A stretch of 21,631 nucleotides of DNA from Isohypsibius dastychi (GCA_034696485.1 JAQIWT010000384.1:1-21631), one strand, 5' to 3'; positions 1 through 11,124 are shown, counted from the first letter of the stretch. The notes: generated from the sequence alone by a model not told the origin. A program made the numbers and translations.

Positions 1-685
1 GCGAGGGCAATATTCGTAAGCGGACCAAGGCATAATATAGTCAGCTGGTCCGGGAACTGGCTAGCTAGTCGAATGATTGCAGAAACTGCGGATTCTTCTT
101 GAACAAGCGAGAGATGCACTTGAGGCAGCAGGGCTTCATCGACATCTCCAAATCCGTCAAAGCCGAAATAGTTATCTCTTGTGTTGCCGATCGGGGACAA
201 TGGTGTGTTGGCACCGCTGTACACCGGAATCTGGAACAAAACCATAGAACACATTCAACAGGTTGGAGCAACAACTTACGTCAAGCCGGTTTGCTATAGC
301 CAATGTCCGAAGGACGTTTCTGGTCACTACACCAAACAAACCAATTCGTAATGTACGTGCAGTTCGGATTCATGAAGAGTTCAGGTCATACCATTAATCA
401 ATGCTGCATTGCCATCCACGCATGTGATTGCGATGACATCGATGGTCGGATCAGTCAGTACGGTCAGTATTGCTTGAGCGTCGTCAATTCCAGCGTCGGT
501 GTCGATTATGACCTTTCGACGATGTTCCTGTAACGTACCAACCACACCTTCACTTATACATTTGAAGCAAAACATATTGTGAACACTGTACTTACACTTG
601 GTGGGTCATACAGCGTAACGCTGATTACTGAACCTGTAACGAACAGTGTGATGAAGCAGCAAAACGACGCTTGGTGTGAAACCAT
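1..685 (-). CDS. Inosine-uridine preferring nucleoside hydrolase, 5' part (spliced; runs off left edge)
   Basis: I recognise the nucleoside hydrolase family (N-ribosyl hydrolysis of purine and pyrimidine nucleosides; Ca-dependent). Exons on the minus strand are 685-596, 527-392, 326-280 and 230-1 (partial). All junctions are GT-AG and phases agree, giving 167 residues before the edge. The Ca-binding signature DTDAGIDD lies at about residues 39-46, followed by VIAITCVDGNA. Exon 3 gives VTRNVLRTL. Exon 4 gives IPVYSGA, YFGFDGFGDV, SAIIRLAS and CLGPLTNIAL, all family landmarks. The catalytic C-terminal half lies outside the window. The first exon encodes about 30 residues with a hydrophobic core (FCCFITLFVTG), which looks like a signal peptide, so the product may be secreted. 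I chose the ATG at 685 because it supplies this leader and exon 1 ends in a strong donor (AGT|GTAAGT). A start at 575 is possible only if exon 1 is not used. The gene is divergent from the carbonic anhydrase. The family is near certain; the leader exon is less so. Confidence 0.9.
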
Positions 686-1554
686 CACAGCGACTTTGAA
701 AAGCTGTAAACGCCGGGCGTTTTCGCTTTTCTTACAGCGGATTTCTTTCTTGAGAAAACAAAAGGGGGCCTCATTTTTATATCGCCCCAGAAGATGCTCG
801 GAATTTGTTTTTATGTCTCAAACGTCCGTTCGCTGGCCGTGGTCAGACTTCGATCGCACTTTTTGTCAGAGAACTTACCTTGAGTCACGATGATGAATGT
901 TTTGTGGAGATCGTTAATCAGCGAGAATGTATCGATAAACCGAGCTTGAAAAACAAACGCTCATTTCGAAGTGCCATCTCTCACCTGATTCCAGTTGAAA
1001 CGAGCATGTTTCAATTGGCCGCTTGCTTATTTTCGAGGGCAACAGCATCGTGTTCGATACTATACCATTCAAATGAACCAAACCAGGGTACTTGGTGTTT
1101 GTCCTAAAGGGAATAGACCATAGCAGCCCAGAAACATAAATTCAGGGAAAGCGTAAATTCCAAATATGGATTCCAACGCGGAACCAGTGACATTCGTTTT
1201 AATGAGAAAGATAAAGTCGATCCACAACCACAACGATATATGGCGGAAAGCCTCGTTTCCTGTACTACGTCTCCGCCAAAATTATAAATACACCTCTCAT
1301 ATAAAGTAGCATGTTGAGTCTACGAGGAGGTGTATTTATAATTTTGGCGGAGACGTATATGGTTGACCCGATAGTCAAGCCAGTCAGCTGACTTCCACTT
1401 TGCTCGCCTCGCCCTCGCTCGAATCCGACACCGAGCTTCGTATTCAGTTTTGCCATTTCGTATTTCGAAAACTGAGTCTTCTCGATTTGACTCCTCTCCC
1501 AAAACCCGTCCCCCGTTTTCCCTTTTGATCCCATCTCTCCAACTAAATTCAAAA
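686..1554. other. Divergent intergenic region between nucleoside hydrolase and carbonic anhydrase
   Basis: This gap of about 870 bases separates the start codons of two divergent genes, so it should contain both promoters and 5' UTRs. Open frames here (for example 805-1107 plus) match nothing I recognise and have no convincing splice context. The one clear structure is the inverted repeat at 1266-1357, described separately. Pyrimidine-rich sequence (about 1480-1545) precedes the carbonic anhydrase start and probably belongs to its 5' UTR. Confidence 0.5.
1266..1357. repeat. Perfect 31-bp inverted repeat with 30-base loop (MITE-like)
   Basis: Positions 1266-1296 are the exact reverse complement of 1327-1357, separated by a 30-base loop. 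Both ends read TA...TA around CGTCTCCGCC/GGCGGAGACG termini. That is what a TA-targeting (Tc1/mariner-type) miniature element of about 88 bp would leave, but TA is self-complementary, so the duplication is not proven. Each arm contains the TATA-box-like word TATAAATA, on the plus strand at 1283-1290 and on the minus strand in the right arm. The structure lies about 200-290 bases before the carbonic anhydrase start and could serve either divergent gene as a core promoter. No second full copy was seen in the window. Confidence 0.75.
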
Positions 1555-3892
1555 ATGGTATTCGGAATCGACAAGGTTGTTTCGGGGATCGTCAAGTACC
1601 ATCAAACTGTCAGGGCGGGAATGGTCGAGCAATTCAAAAGAGTCCGCGATAATCCTGTGGTGAGTTGATCGTTCTGCTTTCACGGATTCCAAATGAGATC
1701 ATTGAAGAATGCTGGAATATGAAGTTTCCGATTTGTAGCCATCAGTTCTGATGTTTACATGCATGGATTCCCGTATGATTCCTTCTCGATTCACGCAAGC
1801 GGATGTAGGAGAAATGTTTATCGTCCGAAATGCTGGCGTTCTCATTCCGAATCACAAGTATTATGGAAGTGATGCCACGATAAGTAAGTCGATCATGTTG
1901 AAAAAACGAATGCAGGCTTGGAAAATCGGGTTGAATTCCCACAAAAAGCCGTAATTCTAATTGTGGTTGATAACCTGCTTCCTGTACACTTGACGGCCTA
2001 CTCTGTCTATAACATACAGGGATTGAAATCTTACGCTTGATTTAGAACGATTGTTTTGGTTTTTTATTCGCATTTTCCGTTTTTCTGTATGTTTTCCGCC
2101 ACCAGAATATGCTTAAAAATTAGAAAATATATTTCAAACTAGAAGATCTATTTCTTCGAGCACGTGACGAAATTATTTTCTTTGAATATGTTGAAAGACG
2201 AAACTGCATGGCTTGAGGCGATTTTGAATGGTTTTTTATTCGGATGACTGTTCTGCTTCGTGGAAGTGCATAATATGTCTTTTTACAGCGACGGAACCTG
2301 GCGCAATGGAACTGGCATGTGTGATAAATGCCGTGCAGGATGTGATTGTTTGCGGGCATTCGGATTGCAAGGTGAAAGAGAACTTCTGGGAAAGTGAACA
2401 AAAGATAGAAGATAATTGAGTCGAAATTATGGGAACTCTTTTGAATAGTGGAATCACAGTGCAGTAAATATTTACTGCACTGTGGTGGAATCTATAATCT
2501 TCACATCTGCATTTCTGGTTTTCGAAGCATGTGATTTATGCCTTTTGATAATCGACTTTCGTTGAGCTGACACGAGTAACGAAGACATTTCTACGTTCAA
2601 AACGTATTTCTAAATTATAAAAGAATCTTAGTTATATTTCAGATATAATTAGTTATGACCAAAATATTTTCAGTATTATTGACAACATTTTTAGTTGCGT
2701 TTTTGATTTGCAGTACATCGAAAATATTTTATGCATTTCTAGGTTTCACTGAGTCTTTTTTATCGTTTCTTATGATCATTTTTTTCAACTTCGCTCTACC
2801 GTACATGATTTTTTGTGCTATTTTTTGTGCGAGAAAATTTGAAAAACAAACTTTTTACGTCGATTCCGTATCTCACTGACTTTAGCCTACCAAGGTAGTA
2901 TTAGCTCTACGAAAAAGTATGTTCAAATTATAATCGATACAATGTTTGTATTTGCCAATATTTATATTTTTGCTCTATTTTTTATTCATATTTTGGAGAA
3001 TTTCTTCTAATATCTGGCTGATCAGAGTTATAGGCCCCCTCATAGCTTTCTGCAAACTTTCGTGTCAAGACCTTTTATTCTGAAATGGATAACCTTCAGT
3101 CATTCTTTTCAGTTTGTATCGAGTCGATTTTTTCGAAAATGATCAACAGGATGAATTTTAATTTGATCCTTTGTTTTTAGCTTGTCAGTATGTGTGAAAT
3201 CTGTGGTAGAAATGTGGTGTTGATCGCTAAGAACGTTCCATGCACGTAAGATGGTGTGGAGGAGCATTGATGTAAACCGAAACTCTAGATGCGTTCAGAA
3301 TTCAGAGAATTAGTATTTTACCATTTCATTCTCGTTTTTTCTTCGTTCATTTTTTCCACCCTTTTTTATTCGTTCGAATCTTTTGTTTACATCTCCGCTT
3401 TTTCAGGCCATGATTCTGCTTCAAAATCTGAAAATGGAAGGCAAAACGATGGAGACATGTGATTTCCAGAATTCGCCACTACGCGCCTGGGTGATGCGTT
3501 ACGGTGGGGATTCCTACGAGCATTTCGAGACCATGTTACGAGCTGAGAAGAATCGACTGGTCTTCATGGAGGGAAGTCATGCTCACGAAGCCGTGATTGA
3601 TCCGAAGAATCAGTTTGTTCTGGCGGATAAATTCTCGCAAGTCAGCACGCTTCATCAATTGGAAAACATCACTTCCTACCCGTTTATGAAGAAATTAGTC
3701 GACGGCGGACTTGTCAGGCTGCACGCTATGTGGTTCGACATTTACACCGGGAATATCTTCTACTTTAGCAAACCACATAAGACGTTCATTGAGATTACGG
3801 AGGAGAATTGGGATGACTTCTTGGATGAGAAGGAACGCGAGGCGATTAGTAAGCAGGTTCGCTATGGGTTGATAAGGAAGATGATGGCTTGA
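1555..3892 (+). CDS. Beta-carbonic anhydrase, animal type, four exons
   Basis: This zinc enzyme interconverts CO2 and bicarbonate. Animal members of the beta class are usually mitochondrial and about 250-270 residues long. Coding exons are 1555-1659, 1739-1883, 2289-2371 and 3407-3892. All introns are GT-AG and phases match, giving 272 residues. Zinc and active-site residues are visible: CMDSR (Cys43, Asp45, Arg47) and GHSDC (His107, Cys110). Other family landmarks are VRDNP, FIVRNAG, AMELACVINAVQDVIVCGHSD, SPLRAWV, DKFSQVSTLHQLENI and LHAMWFDIYTGNIFYFS. The start ATG has context AAAAATGG and gives the expected N-terminus (GIVKYHQTVRAGMVEQF). The N-terminus has basic residues and few acidic ones, but I cannot confirm mitochondrial targeting. 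Intron 3 is much longer (1035 bases) than introns 1 and 2 (79 and 405) and carries the palindromic insertion at 2455-2484. No canonical AATAAA was found downstream. Confidence 0.96.
2372..3406 (+). other. Large third intron of the carbonic anhydrase gene
   Basis: This A/T-rich intron lies between the exon ending GHSDCK and the exon starting AMILLQ. It contains a hydrophobic 74-codon open frame at 2655-2879. The low-complexity T-rich sequence and lack of splice context suggest this is a chance frame. The palindrome at 2455-2484 is the only distinct structure seen. Confidence 0.6.
2448..2491. mobile_element. Tiny perfect palindrome flanked by 7-bp direct repeats (MITE-like remnant)
   Basis: Bases 2455-2484 form a perfect 30-bp palindrome with no loop. 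The 7-bp word GTGGAAT sits directly on both sides (2448-2454 and 2485-2491). If the next C is counted, the flanks read GTGGAATC on both sides and the duplication becomes 8 bp. Flanking 7-8 bp duplications and CACAGTG/CACTGTG termini fit an hAT- or P-like target-site duplication around a minimal two-ended element. It lies within intron 3 of the carbonic anhydrase and does not touch an exon. The assignment to a superfamily is inference. Confidence 0.55.
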
Positions 3893-6228
3893 GTTGTTGG
3901 AATGGCGAAATCTCCGGATGAATATTGGCGGGAATACGCGTTGTTGTTCATGTTTTTAGAAATTTTATTATTTTGGAGAAATGGTGATGGGTCTGTTTTA
4001 TTAGACTTGTATGGACATTTACTGTGCGGGTTTTGTGATGTGATCTGTATTTTTGTGGCTGGCAGGGCGAGGAGTGAGATCTATTCAACCCTATGTTTTT
4101 TTTGCGCTGCTTTGTTTTCTTGCGTAAATTAAGCTGTGGTAGAAAGTGCCTTGAATTTCTCGAGATGAGAAATGTCTGCAATTTAGATAAAGTTTTCCTG
4201 TGTGTCAGTTCAGTGTTCAACTCTGTTTAAACTGGAGGTGTTGGTGATTTGATTCAGTTGTATTGTAATGGCGAGGTCAGCAGATTTGGAGTTACATGAC
4301 CTTTTTGTCGCGAAGATATCACTGTTCCGCGCCCACATGCTCAACTGGGAAAAATGGTACATGTATTACTGGAATCGCATGCACGAGAGATAGTGCCGTT
4401 GCACAGTTATACAGAGTAACGTGCTGATCGACACGGTTGAGAATCAATAATGTGAGTGAAATCAGTGGAGCATTGTGCCCTTCTACTACAATCGAGTCAC
4501 CCTTATTTTTGGTCAGCTGTCCAGCTTCTCGTTTAATTGGTGCAGTGCCACAGTAACCACTGACATTTTTCGTTTGTGGAAAGCCTAAGTCAGCTGTGGG
4601 ATAAAACGGTATTTTTGATCGGTGTTCAAAGAGTTATTCCTTGATTAAGATTCATGGATTCAGGGGGCAACCCAATCGAATCACTGAGCTTTATTGACAC
4701 AGCTCTCAGGAAGAGCACATTTCAGCACATGCAGCTCTTGGCGTGCCCATCGATCCATCGATCGCTTGCTCACTGGATAGAGTCAATCCAGAAGTTGAAC
4801 GGCTTGTGAAACGAGAGAGTCAAAAAGGAGGACGCTGGTTTTTTCCGTTTGACTTACTGGATCATTTCCCTATTCTTCCTTCTGCGCCCCTTACATCTGA
4901 TTCCGTTTTGGTCACATTGCCTATTTATAGTGCAGTTAGCTGGAAAACCAGTTTAGCCGATCATCAGAGGATTTCACGAAAAATTATTTCGATTTATCGG
5001 AGATTCTTTCCGTGACCTCGGAATCGTGTGTGCTGACTTCGATCGTCTTGGCACGACATCGACCTCCTACTCGCTTGCTTCAGGTAAGCACGCTATGGAA
5101 TGTAGTTTATTAGGTAGATTTATGATCGATCTCATAGTACGTAAAGGGATGCTGTAAAGTGCAAGGTTGATTGCTGTCTGCCTGCCGCACCCAGCTCTTA
5201 TGTAATACGTAGCCTAGCTCACGTCCCACGTACTGTATGTGAGGCGCTAACAAAGTGGGCAAAGTTGTTTCAGTGGCAAGTGCTTTGTGTGCGAGCTGAC
5301 GTTCCGCAAAGCCGACAAGCACTCCTTTGCCAGAAGCGGCTCAAAATGGCATTTTGAAAATGCTTAAGTGATGCAGCATTTCATTCTGGTTGACACTTTC
5401 CAGGACCTGGAAATCTAAATGGGAATAATGCCCGCATAAGTTGGGAAGTTTTGGTTTTGATGAGCCCGCTGTGAGTGCTCACGAAAAATCGTTTGAGATT
5501 TGATGCGGATCTTTGTAAACATCTTGATGAAGCGTGAAGTTATGATTTTGGATGAGGGTGGAAACTGGAAAGACTGTACATAGTGCTTCGGGCTATTCTG
5601 TTACGTGATCGATTAGTTTCAAAGACGTCAGCTGAGCGGATGGTATGATTCCGTTCTCTGATTCAAAAAATTTCGTTTGGGCAAGATTAACAGTTTACTG
5701 TGCAATGTAAACAGAGCAACTTCATGAAGAGAGACAAAATCAAGGCCAGAACGAATAAAAGTTACCGAGAGCCCTTTTACTTCGGCATGAGGATTTGTGG
5801 AATAGATACCGATAACGGGATATACTCCGTCTTCTCAACCCGAAACCAGAGCCAGCAGCAAGCACACTAACTGCGCTTATCCTAATATTGTCGTAGAGTT
5901 GTTTCATTTGCTCTGGTCGATGTGACCTTCTCAGTATTACCAATGACTTTAACGTTTCCATCCAAGGCTTTATCCTGTCCGCATTGAACATGGAATCTTT
6001 CGATGTTGATCATCGTGGTAGAAATGAATTTTGTTGATGCTTACGAGTTATGGCTATTCAGGAAATTAATATCTCTGGATAGCTTCATGTTCTTTGAACT
6101 CAACGTCAATGGTGTTATCTGTCCTGTCACATCGAGTAATGATTGGCTTCTGAGTTTCAAAGCCATATTCTGCCAACATTCCTAGTGCAAGATGCTGCTG
6201 AAATCATACTTTCAATTGTTCTTTGCAG
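3893..6228. other. Intergenic region between carbonic anhydrase and SNAP-25 A
   Basis: I see no recognisable coding exon on either strand. The longest frames (4743-5015 plus; 5740-5991 minus) have no family features and no supportive splice signals. The first part presumably holds the carbonic anhydrase 3' UTR. A strong donor, CAG|GTAAGC, at 5083/5084 and the good acceptor at 6228 could define an upstream non-coding exon and a long 5' UTR intron for SNAP-25 A. That is a prediction only. Confidence 0.4.
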
Positions 6229-6321
6229 ATTTTCTGGTTGACCTTTTCGTCATTTCGAATTCTTCGAGCAGCTTTTGAGCTACCGAGCTGAATTCATCTT
6301 TCGGACCAGTGCAGCTTCATA
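6229..6321 (+). other. Probable 5' UTR segment of SNAP-25 A, behind a splice acceptor
   Basis: A pyrimidine-rich acceptor (CAATTGTTCTTTGCAG|AT) ends at 6228, and the SNAP-25 A start codon follows at 6322. Paralog B has the same arrangement: TTTTTGCAG|AT ending at 11088, with the start at 11125. This suggests that both genes have an upstream non-coding first exon. No in-frame coding extension is recognisable. Confidence 0.45.
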
Positions 6322-7799
6322 ATGCCTGCCCCGAAAGCGAGTCATGTGGAACATGTGGCACCGACGACGCCGGTACCGAGAACGGAACTGGAAGAGGTCC
6401 AGATGAACATCAACTTGAAAGCAGATGAGGTAATCCACTCTGACCAACACTTAAAACTGGAATTATTACATTAAACGAACAATTATCTGCTGTGTATATT
6501 GGTGCTATGGTATTTTAACATATTGATGGTATACTACCATAACTGAACCTCAAAAATTAGAGAAATTTCAGGTCAAAATATTTCGAGGTACTACTTTACA
6601 TATTTAGTTTATGAGTGGCAAACCTATAAATTTCCAGTTGAAGTTGCAGACAATTTGATAAAACAAAATAATGTCTGATTTTATGCACTCCTGATTTTCT
6701 CCGCATCTCGCACTCTTTGATAACCCCGCTCGTTTCAGTCGCTGGATTCGACCCGAAGAATGCTTCAACTATGTGAAGAGGTATGGTTGCTCCGGGATCG
6801 GTTTCAGTACAAATGACCACAAGTTGAGACTGACCGTGTATTTCCGATAGAGTAAAGAAGATGCCATTCGGACATTGGTTATGCTCGACGAACAAGGAGG
6901 TAACCTATACAGTACAGTTGTCGCATTCTCACAGAATAATCCAATGCCTTTATTTCAGAACAACTTGATCATATCAACGAAGGAATGGACCAGATCAATC
7001 AGGATATGAAAGAAGCTGAGAAAAACTTGACGGGAATGGACAAGTGCTGTGGACTATGCGTTTGTCCATGGAACAAGTACGTATGGTCATCGAGTATGCG
7101 TGAAGAAAAATAGTGTCAAAGGTAGACGCATTAACCGTGCTTCCCAAAAATAAACTCCTGGTATGCTAATTTTTCGTAGTAGAATTTTTGGAACGTCACC
7201 TGGTGAAACAGTGGGTCTCTCAAAGTGGTGGCAATGAGGCTGGTTTTGGGCTTGTCACTTACATCGGCGGGTTTCGATTACCTGGGGGGGGGGGGCAGCT
7301 TTCGAAAATTGAGTGGAAGTTTCATTTGACCGTCTTCAACCACAGTAGCGTACTTGTTCAAAGTCAAGATTTCGATATCTTCAATCGTTATTTGCAGAGG
7401 AAAGAACTTCGAAAAAGGTGGTGATTATGACAAGACCTGGAAATCAACTGGCGATGGCAAAATCGACGGAGTACCAAGGAGGACTGTACCAGAAGGGAAC
7501 GGTTTTGGTCCCACGGGAGGCTACGTCACAAAGTAAGAGACAGAAACCAGGAAGATACGTAGAAACAATCCGGTATTCTTCATAACAGGATCACAAACGA
7601 TGACCGTGAAGATGAGATGGAGGAGAATCTTGGTCAAGTATCGACCATGATCACTAATTTGAAGAACATGGCGTACGACATGTCAGGTGAAATCGGCACT
7701 CAGAATCGCCAGCTGGACAATATCAAGGCTAAGGCAGACTCCAACGCCGCTCGCATCGACGACGCTAACAAACGAGCTGACAAACTCTTGAAAAAGTGA
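6322..7799 (+). CDS. SNAP-25-like Qb/Qc t-SNARE, paralog A
   Basis: SNAP-25 supplies two of the four helices of the neuronal SNARE complex, with syntaxin and synaptobrevin, and drives vesicle fusion at the plasma membrane. Coding exons are 6322-6429, 6739-6780, 6851-6899, 6959-7076, 7398-7532 and 7589-7799. All introns are GT-AG with matching phases, giving 220 residues (the family is usually about 205-220). The Qb helix runs from about residue 22 (ELEEVQ) through [14 protein letters not shown] and [15 protein letters not shown], with the zero-layer Gln at 65. The palmitoylation-type cluster [10 protein letters not shown] follows (Cys96, 97, 100, 102). The Qc helix comes from [11 protein letters not shown], with zero-layer Gln in EIGTQNRQL. 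Exon 3 begins SKEDAIRTL, where B and C have SKDAGIRTL. The linker has GGDYDK and [10 protein letters not shown], shared with C rather than B. No exon 1b equivalent fits in its short first intron (309 bases). Confidence 0.96.
7284..7295 (+). repeat. Poly-G run (12 bases) in intron 4 of SNAP-25 A
   Basis: An uninterrupted run of 12 G residues lies within the 321-base intron between exons 4 and 5. It is a simple mononucleotide repeat. Its length is likely to vary or be mis-sequenced, but it does not affect the coding frame. Confidence 0.9.
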
Positions 7800-8799
7800 T
7801 CCAACGGTGAGCCGGAAAATTCAGTTCTACTCGCGAGTGATAAATTACAGTATGTGTATATTTCTCGCAGAACTGTGTTGCAAAAAAATACTGGATTTTT
7901 GTGCGGATCTGCCAATCTGTGCCTTAATGGAGAATATGGTTCGTCGAGTGGTTCTCTGTTTGCCGTGAGAGTGGGGCAGTTTGAGAACTCTTGATCTCGT
8001 TCCGGAAAACGTTTCTTCTTCGGATCTCGTTGGTTCGTCTCCCTAACTGACCGCTAGGAAACTCCGAGCAATACTTAATCATCCAGATTTTTGGATGTTT
8101 TACCATTCGTACTGTGGTGCGTCGCTGTTATTCTGTGAGTATTACAAACATTATGTCTTCGATATAAGTCGCTTTCGTTAAAATAGTGTAAACTAGTGTT
8201 TTTCACTATGAATCCTTCTCTAGCATAACAGTCTTTACTGAAGTTGCAAATTAAAAGTATATTGAATGCAACCACACCTAAACTCCGATCATAATCGCCA
8301 AGCTCGTTTTGATAGTGAAAGCAATCTTCTCATCGCGGAATACTCAGATCGCTTTTTCAGGCCCAATTCCCGGTTTTTCAAAAAGTACACAATAATTTGA
8401 GACCGCTCTGATAAGTTTTTCTGATTTTGATTATGAAAATATGGATGACCCCCAAGTTTCAGCTCCTCTCAAAAACCATACAGGGTGTGTGGAAATTGAA
8501 GGCATGTACATCCGTTTCTTCAAGAGGATTTGAAATCTTGGACTGAAACCCACCCTGACACAAATATATAGTCATATTAGTATACATCTGTGGACAGCGC
8601 AGCTCGTGTGCCCCGCCCCTCATGTTATAGCTTAAGAGCATCGCGGTTCGTTTAAATTTGTAGATCTGGCAGGCCCCACAACTTCGAAGAACAGGTAAGT
8701 TATGAACCGCCCTAACGCATGAAATTTCGGTCGTAAGAAGAAACGTTTGCATGACCTAAATCTGTCTGTTGGCCCCCTCATAAATGCGGCATTGTTTGA

Positions 8800-9120
8800 T
8801 CTGCGGCGCGAGAGAAAAACTGCTTTAACATCCAACGTATCATTTACTTCCTTATTCCGAGTCCAGACTTACATAAGTTCGCATTCAGTGAACAGGGCAA
8901 CTATGGCCGGTTCTTTTGCGTCGATAATCGATTAATCGAAGCCAGTGCAAACAGTACATACGGAGAACGGAAAGAGAATCGGGAGAGCGATCCGAAAATT
9001 GAGGAGGAAGAATATGAAACGTGCTCTGGAAGATATAGCAGAGCGTCTGGGCTGGATGAGAGAAGCGGCGAGCAACTTCAGTCTGTGGAATTCCTAGGCT
9101 GCTTCATCACTTTGAATTGA
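8800..9120 (+). other. Unassigned open frame without ATG, possible terminal exon
   Basis: A 106-codon frame is open from after a TGA at 8797-8799 to a TGA at 9118-9120. It lacks an ATG in the first part. An acceptor-like CAG ends at 8895, after which the frame encodes a hydrophilic, acid-rich segment (GNYGRFFCVDNR, then PKIEEEEYETC) of about 74 residues. Composition is more protein-like than that of neighbouring frames, but I recognise no family and found no upstream exon. It could equally be chance. Confidence 0.15.
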
Positions 9121-10975
9121 GGCTCATCAGTTCGGCCTTGAATCCACTCACTTCACCCAACGCGGAACACAAACTCATTTTTCACCCTGGGAAAATTACA
9201 TCATTCTCCAGCGGACCCTGCAAGACTCCCCAGGGAACCGAGAATTTGTTCTGTGATTGCGACGAACTCGACATTTGGGGAACTGGTTTTTTTGGGACTT
9301 TATCGGGTGGAATTCATACGAGTCTGCAAATTGCAGGTAAGAGATGGTGAGATTCGAGTTTGTGCGGGGAAATGATTAATGATGGCGCTTGTTTGTCAGA
9401 CAAATTTGATGTGAAAAGGGGGCAAGTCGGCTATCTGTTCATCACTTTGATTGTGTAACATTCGCCCCAAAATTTGCTTTGTGGGTGACTGATTATATAG
9501 CGCGTCGTGGGTGATTTCAAAAGACGTCATGATTTCAAGTAGTGTTTTTTGAGGAGTTCCACGAATGCAAGTGGGGAGATCCTTGAACTAAAGTGCACCT
9601 GGAGCCAAACAAGAGGAAACTATGCGGCAAAGTGCGCTATTTTAGGAGCGACGAAGTGAACTCATTTCGGCGGCAACTTACTTGCCGAAGTTTTCATTAA
9701 GGAGTATGAATTGATACACAGATTACGGAAAAGGTAGTTGGTGGAGCCATGTGTTTTTCATTCACTCACGTTTTGGTTTATGGGTTTGGCTATATTTTTC
9801 CCCGAAGTATACGTGTTGCTGTCAAGAAATCTTCAGATGCTTCTGCGTTCAGCTGTTTCCCAACCAAATACTGAGAGACTGACAGAAATGACGAAAAATA
9901 TGATTAACTTAGAACATAGCAGCCCAGGGTAATCAAAGATGTTTTATACCAACTGACATAATGCCTAAGCAAAACCCGAGTTCCATCAGATTTGTCCGTT
10001 CAATCTTCCTCTCGAAGATCTGCGCTAATATTTTGTCAACGTCTCTGCGACATGGTAATGATTGTTTGAATGCGCTTTTTTTACGCTCCATCGAGAATCG
10101 TTTGCGCTTTTGTGCGGGAAGTTATTGCAAACAACTTCACCAAGCGTAACGTTGCCCCTTCTCCCTCTTTTAGCCTCTCTTGGCACAAAGAGCAATTCAT
10201 ACAGTCCTGGGACTGTGAGTTTTGGGCAATATTTATTGATTCATAGACCAACGTCAGCTGGGGCCATGTTTATTGACGCACGGGTTCGGGAATCGACCAA
10301 AAATGAACAACATCTCGTTTTCGATAAATGAGAAAATCAGGAAAAAAGACGTTAGATAAGCTCTATTGATTACGGTAGACATTAGGTTAATTGGGTTGTT
10401 TGGGTAAATGACGGTTGTCAACTTGAGAAATGAAGATGGAAAAAGACAGGGAAGAGATTGCGTGCCAGTTAGTGTTTGCTCGAGATGCCTTTGATTGTCC
10501 TTGCCGTGTGACAACAGTGATTCAAACGAAGCTTTAATGGATATAATAAACCGGAAGCGACAGCTTAAATCTAATCTTTCAAGCGTGTGGATCAGTTACC
10601 GGGAGCGATTACCGTTACCGTGTTGGTTAATTCATCGGGCTCACCGATTGACGCAGGAGGCCACGGTTTTTGTCAAACCAGCCCCCTGGGACTCCTTAAC
10701 GAAAAAACTGCGTTGAAAATGAGAATCACAAAACTGAATGCTGTCAAAATCTATTGTAAGAAACGTCCGAGATTTATATCACTTTTGGGATTTTTCGATC
10801 TTTTGTACCAACGGGAATCGGAAGATGGAAAGGGGTGCCCACTTAGAAATCTGGTTGAGCCAACGCTCTGAAATACCGACGTAAAACAACGCTTCGCTAA
10901 GCAAAATTGATTTTTACCCGCTTCTTGTTTTGTTGATGGGAGCGAAGCGGGAGCCCGTTGAAAAATACAATCTAC

Positions 10976-11009
10976 CAAAAGTTGAACAATTTCAAAAGTT
11001 GAACAATTT
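10976..11009 (+). repeat. Two tandem copies of a 17-bp unit
   Basis: The unit CAAAAGTTGAACAATTT occurs at 10976-10992 and again at 10993-11009 without a mismatch. It lies about 80-110 bases before the probable 5' UTR acceptor of SNAP-25 B (11088). A simple local duplication is the likeliest origin; a regulatory role cannot be judged. Confidence 0.85.
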
Positions 11010-11124
11010 TTTTGCACAATTTTAGGTTGTGTATTTCCATATTTCAGAGTCAGATCCGGTTACATGTATTCTGTCGTTGTTTTTGCAGATTGGAAGCTAT
11101 CCGATACTGACGTAAACTTCCACT

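Larger units (their letters stand above)
7800..11088. other. Intergenic region between SNAP-25 A and SNAP-25 B
   Basis: No gene could be recognised here. The first few hundred bases are probably the A 3' UTR; an ATTAAA variant polyadenylation word occurs at 8250-8255. Good donor-like sites, ACAG|GTAAGT near 8694 and GCAG|GTAAGA near 9343, could belong to untranslated first exons of SNAP-25 B. An open frame at 8800-9120 is described separately. A 17-bp tandem duplication is at 10976-11009. Confidence 0.4.

Noticed and set aside
2655-2879. A hydrophobic 74-codon open frame resembling a small membrane protein
   Set aside because: It lies in a T-rich intron of the carbonic anhydrase gene, and T-rich DNA yields Phe/Leu/Ile-rich translations automatically.
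7188-7536. Overlapping open frames that run through intron 4 into exon 5 of SNAP-25 A
   Set aside because: Only the part after 7398 is coding, and the rest is intron read-through crossing a poly-G run.
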